A DNA stretch of 64,000 nucleotides from Acidobacteriaceae bacterium. Its GTDB lineage: Bacteria; Acidobacteriota; Terriglobia; Terriglobales; Acidobacteriaceae. Both the position numbers and the translations under genes were made by a program. Of this stretch, positions 60,880 to 64,000 are shown piece by piece; the first letter of the stretch is position 1, and each line of letters opens with the position of its first letter. Below the pieces are notes generated by a model. It saw only the letters and a list, made by a program, of their open reading frames with translations. It was not told where the DNA came from and searched no databases. The stretch lies in NCBI GenBank assembly GCA_003132405.1, contig PKXQ01000081.1, positions 62,386-126,385 on the forward strand, given 5' to 3'.

Positions 60880-61842
60880 TTACTGTTGCTGCTCGTCCAG
60901 TTCGACCGTGTCGCCCGCGTAGACATCTTCCAGCGCGAAGACCACCATCGCCGATGAAGCGGTTGGAGTGACGTTCAACACCACCACTTCGCCCACTCCG
61001 CGCCGCGGCAGATCGGCCACGTGAATGTTCGGGCCTTTGGTCTTGGTGAATCGGCCCGCTTCAAAGGTGGGCGGAAACATCTGCGTATCTTCTGAAGTTT
61101 GCGCTTTAAAGGAGAGCGAGTCCACAGGATCGGCGAGCGTGGCCGTGTAAGGGCGCACCACGCGGAAATAATCGCCCACCTTTACGCCCTGGTTTGAACC
61201 CATGTTGAGGTAGAGCTTCATGCCCGTGCCGAGGAAGCCGTCGAAGTCTTTGCCAAGCACGATCCGGCCCGTCAGCTTGCCACTGGGCGGCGCGAAGCGG
61301 TCGAAATGCCCCGGTACGTGGAAAGAAACCCGCGGTTTCTCCACGAAAGGTATGGCAATGTCGCCGGGATTGATGGGATCGCAACTGTACTCCACTTGGG
61401 CGATAGCGCTACGGCTGCGAGTATCGACGATTCGCACCCGGCCAATATCGCCGTAGGGGCGCCCGGCATTCGCCAGCACCTTGTTCTGGCCGGCATAGAT
61501 TTCATACTCGTTGGTGTCGCGCACTTCGCGCACGATCGAATAGAGTTGGCCCGCCTGATAACCGCTCCCTGCGAGGAAGATGAGTTCCCCAATTTGGAAC
61601 TTGGTTGAGGTCGGAGTCTCGAGACCGCCGTTCACGTAGTTGGCGTTGGGAATACGCTCCTTGGTAAGAAAACCGGCGCAGTAAATGTCTGCCGTGGTTG
61701 GCGTCTGGAAGCGCACGAAGGGTACGTTTACCGCGGTGTGAACGATTCCGTCCGCATCAGGTGTGCTCGGCTGCGTCGACTGCTGCGCCGTGGCGAGCGT
61801 CGCCGCCAGCGTCAATAGCATTAACAATCCTGTTTTCTTCAT
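60880..61842 (-). CDS. exported protein with C-terminal beta domain
   Basis: The 320-residue product has a signal peptide (MKKTGLLMLLTLAATLATAQ) and then a mostly beta mature part. The C-terminal half contains KLTGRIVLGKDFDGFLGTGM, MGSNQGVKVGDYFRVVRPY and GEVVVLNVTPTASSAMVVF, a pattern like FlgT-C or other 'G..vGD.f.v.r' outer-membrane lipoprotein domains. No enzyme motif is visible. The ATG at 61842 has a perfect GGAGGTAAG in front; the longer frame to 61923 starts in non-coding sequence. The terminator is directly downstream. Confidence 0.72.
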   Translation of the reverse strand: MKKTGLLMLLTLAATLATAQQSTQPSTPDADGIVHTAVNVPFVRFQTPTTADIYCAGFLTKERIPNANYVNGGLETPTSTKFQIGELIFLAGSGYQAGQLYSIVREVRDTNEYEIYAGQNKVLANAGRPYGDIGRVRIVDTRSRSAIAQVEYSCDPINPGDIAIPFVEKPRVSFHVPGHFDRFAPPSGKLTGRIVLGKDFDGFLGTGMKLYLNMGSNQGVKVGDYFRVVRPYTATLADPVDSLSFKAQTSEDTQMFPPTFEAGRFTKTKGPNIHVADLPRRGVGEVVVLNVTPTASSAMVVFALEDVYAGDTVELDEQQQ

Positions 61843-62116
61843 CTTACCTCCGACTGCCGATTCTTCTGCGTGTGCTCCCGCTATCTCTCTCGGAAGACAA
61901 GGGTTACAGCCGAAAAGTAACAAGCGCTGGGTTACGGGTCAAGGTTACGAGGGTGTTTAGCCCCTTTGCCCAAAAGTGTTTCGGACCCTTTCTGCAATCT
62001 CCATTCTGGTCCCTATTCTGGTCCCTTGACCAATCCTTGAGGTTGCATCTCGGCTTACGCCCCTGTAATATCGCGCCGTCACCAAGAACAAAGTGGTTGC
62101 AACAAGTGAGAAGAAA

Positions 62117-63685
62117 ATGGCCTTAGCCTTATCGTCCACTGTCGCGCCCCGTTTTATACCCCAGCGCCTGCCCCGAGTCTGCTTGGCGCTAGGAGAAGAC
62201 ACGGTGGAAGACATGCTCGCCACGGCCGAGTCCATGGCGCGCGATAACCCCTTCCTGGAGTTTCGTTTGGATTACCTGAAGCAGCCGCTGGCCGCGCTGC
62301 CGAAGATCCATCGCTTTCTCGAAACCCACCAGTACGTCACCGCTATAGGCACCTGCCGCCGCGCCGACAATGGAGGCAAGTTCAAGGGCTCGCTCGCTTC
62401 CGAATTAGAAGTACTCACCAAGGCTCATGCCGCGGGCTGCCAACTGGTTGACCTCGAGATGCAGAGCGCGCTAAAAGCCAAGCCCGACGCGATCGCACGT
62501 CTGCGCGGCCGCGCCGGACTCATCATCTCGTTCCATGATTTCCACGCCACCCGCAACCTCGACGAGACGCTGGCGAAGATGCTGAAGATTCCGGCCGACT
62601 TCTACAAAGTTGTCGGCACCGCTACCACGCTCTCCGACAATGTGGCGATGATGAAGTTCCTGCAAGCAAACAGCGGCCAGCATTCTCTGATCGGCGTGTG
62701 CATGGGCGAGCAAGGTGTCATCAGCCGCGTACTCGGAGTGCGCGCCGGCAGCGCGTTTACCTTCGGCGCGGTCGATCCAAGCGCCGGCCTCAAAACCGCG
62801 CCCGGCCAAATCAGTGCTCGCGATCTTCGCAGCATCTATCGCATCGATCAGGTCGACGCCGCTACGCGCATCTATGGAGTCGCCGGCGATCCCATCGGCC
62901 ACTCGCTCTCGCCCGTCATCATGAACACGGCGCTGCGCCGCGAAAATGTCAACGGCGTTTACCTGCCGCTGCACGCCAAAACGCTGAAGGATCTGCTTCA
63001 CTGCGTGCGCGAGATTCCGCTGCACGGCCTCAGCGTCACCATGCCGTATAAGCAGTCGATCGTTCCGCATCTCGATAACACCGACGCGCACACGGCGAAG
63101 ATCGGCGCCTGCAACACCGTCGTTCGCGGAGCGGAGGGCAAGCTCTACGGTTTCAATACCGATATTGCCGGAGTAGTGCGTCCGCTTGAACAGCGCATTA
63201 CCATCGAGAACGCGAAAGTTCTCGTGCTCGGCGCGGGAGGAGCGGCGCGAGCCGCTGTCTTCGGTCTCAAAGAGCGCGGCGCTGAAATCTGGGTCTTGAA
63301 TCGTACGTCAGTCAAAGGGCAGAAGCTAGCGCGCCAGGCCAAGGCACACACCATGAAACGAGCCGACCTGCACAAAGTGGCTTTCGACGTCATCGTTAAT
63401 GCAACGCCAGTCGGCATGGGAAATACGCGCGACTGTCCGCTCAAAGACGAAGAAATTCAGGCGCGCGTCGTCTTCGACATGGTGTACGACCCGGTAGAGA
63501 CGCATCTGCTACGCGTCGCCCGCACCAAGGGAATCGCCGTCATCCCCGGAGTAGAAATGTTCGTGCAACAGGCGGCCCGCCAGTTCGAGATCTGGACCGG
63601 CAAACCCGCTCCCGCCGGAGACATGCTGCGCGCGGTCACCATCGCCCTGCAGGAGCGAGCCGCCGTGCCCAAACCGAAAGCTTGA
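62117..63685 (+). CDS. aroDE: bifunctional 3-dehydroquinate dehydratase / shikimate dehydrogenase (AroDE)
   Basis: A fusion of 522 residues. The first ~215 residues form a type I dehydroquinase: FRLDYLKQP, GLIISFHDFHATRN with the catalytic His and KVVGTATTLSDNV with the Schiff-base Lys. Residues about 250-510 form AroE: GVAGDPIGHSLSPVIMNTAL, the catalytic Lys-containing GLSVTMPYKQSI, GACNTVV, FNTDIAGV and the NADP loop VLGAGGAARAAVFGL with LNRT. These catalyse steps 3 and 4 of the shikimate pathway. The ATG at 62117 follows GAGAAGAAA; a GTG at 62093 is possible. Confidence 0.94.
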   Translation: MALALSSTVAPRFIPQRLPRVCLALGEDTVEDMLATAESMARDNPFLEFRLDYLKQPLAALPKIHRFLETHQYVTAIGTCRRADNGGKFKGSLASELEVLTKAHAAGCQLVDLEMQSALKAKPDAIARLRGRAGLIISFHDFHATRNLDETLAKMLKIPADFYKVVGTATTLSDNVAMMKFLQANSGQHSLIGVCMGEQGVISRVLGVRAGSAFTFGAVDPSAGLKTAPGQISARDLRSIYRIDQVDAATRIYGVAGDPIGHSLSPVIMNTALRRENVNGVYLPLHAKTLKDLLHCVREIPLHGLSVTMPYKQSIVPHLDNTDAHTAKIGACNTVVRGAEGKLYGFNTDIAGVVRPLEQRITIENAKVLVLGAGGAARAAVFGLKERGAEIWVLNRTSVKGQKLARQAKAHTMKRADLHKVAFDVIVNATPVGMGNTRDCPLKDEEIQARVVFDMVYDPVETHLLRVARTKGIAVIPGVEMFVQQAARQFEIWTGKPAPAGDMLRAVTIALQERAAVPKPKA

Positions 63686-63724
63686 AGCGCGACGCGGGCA
63701 ACGGCCCGGCATTATACATACAAA

Positions 63725-63740
63725 TGTTCCACGTGGAACA
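63725..63740. other. parS: parS site 2 (ParB-binding palindrome)
   Basis: TGTTCCACGTGGAACA is identical to the core of the site at 43212-43227. The perfect palindrome extends to 22 bp here (63722-63743). It lies 40 bp behind aroDE, 20.5 kb from site 1. Confidence 0.93.
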
Positions 63741-63901
63741 TTTTCGTTTATTGTTCGTCCGTACAACTATATAGTTACGTCGCATTCATTATGATTTATA
63801 TGGGTTAGAAGTTTTCGACACTCTTTTTTGACACTCTATGGTTGTGGTGAACGCCCGCCTTGCTTAGCAACCGGGTGGATGAGTTCGCCCTGGCGCTGCA
63901 C

Positions 63902-63931
63902 TTGACATTTGTAGTTCTGTTATTGTACATA
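63902..63931 (+). promoter_or_regulatory. possible promoter near the window end
   Basis: TTGACA (63902-63907) and TACATA (63926-63931) are 18 bp apart; TATAAT at 63930-63935 is a better hexamer but too far at 22 bp. The words TTGTAC-ATATAAT-TTGTAC overlap this -10 and could be an operator. The gene served would lie beyond the window. Confidence 0.35.
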
Positions 63932-64000
63932 TAATTTGTACGCATATCTAGGGCCGGGGCGACACGGGCGGGAGCCCATCCTGTTCTCGTTCAGAATGAT

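Larger units (their letters stand above)
63686..64000. other. intergenic region after aroDE
   Basis: The final 315 bp contain parS site 2, an AT-rich stretch at 63740-63845 with TTCGACACTCTTTTTTGACA and a direct ACACTCT repeat, and a possible promoter at 63902-63931. No coding frame is supported. The region probably precedes a gene beyond the window. Confidence 0.6.

Noticed and set aside
63686..64000. replication origin (oriC) near the window end
   Set aside because: parS and AT-rich sequence are present, but I see no cluster of TTATCCACA-type DnaA boxes and no dnaA or gidA gene.

Overview
The window is a GC-rich bacterial chromosome segment that I assign to the phylum Acidobacteriota, most likely a soil Terriglobia relative of Koribacter or Sulfotelmatobacter. 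This rests on family knowledge: an Alternative Complex III operon joined to a caa3-type cytochrome oxidase, GloVer-repeat and BNR exported proteins, a fused aroDE, and many dispersed hairpin and short-unit repeats between genes. I see no rRNA, tRNA, CRISPR array or transposase gene. Two perfect parS (ParB-binding) palindromes, at 43.2 and 63.7 kb, suggest the segment lies in the origin-proximal part of the chromosome.

Layout. 0-4.3 kb: the 3' part of a BNR propeller protein, a pentapeptide-repeat/TIR protein and a tRNA nucleotidyltransferase. 4.3-10.7 kb: tsaD, purD-purE, a DtxR-type regulator beside an unusual NRAMP-like transporter, and a VOC protein. 10.7-18 kb: aconitase preceded by a palindromic operator, a small secreted protein, a cupin pseudogene, an EamA transporter, an oligopeptide-type ABC ATPase and a Yip1-like membrane protein. 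17.6-22.3 kb: a catabolic group of two FAD amine/amino-acid oxidases, an AhpD-like protein and an aldehyde dehydrogenase.

22.6-36.3 kb is the respiratory core: actABCDEF (quinol oxidation), a one-TM protein, a SCO-type copper chaperone, then oxidase subunits II (with fused cytochrome c), I, III and IV. Electrons are expected to pass from quinol through ActB/ActC/ActF to the ActA and ActE hemes and on to the oxidase. A TGA-N6-TCA palindrome upstream of actA resembles one upstream of aconitase, so one CRP/FNR-type regulator may control both. A GlcD-GlcF-type fusion dehydrogenase follows.

39.5-42 kb is the most accessory stretch: repeated hairpin elements, a truncated ORF overlapping a TIR-like 'WSWQSD' gene, and a duplicated AT-rich element. 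42-50 kb holds a membrane-anchored protein beside parS, a GT-C-like membrane protein preceded by a 13-codon lysine-rich ORF with a terminator, YggX, a metallophosphoesterase, a lipid-type glycosyltransferase, an outer-membrane protein and an AMIN-domain protein. 50-64 kb holds PilZ, trpG and trpE (not adjacent), a collagen-like lipoprotein, a GloVer protein, glutamate dehydrogenase, pgsA with AMMECR1, an exported protein with a clear terminator, aroDE and the second parS.

A recurring theme is non-coding structure: short-unit tandem repeats just before start codons, long inverted repeats, and a hairpin family in which the flanks are conserved while the stem sequence changes but still pairs.
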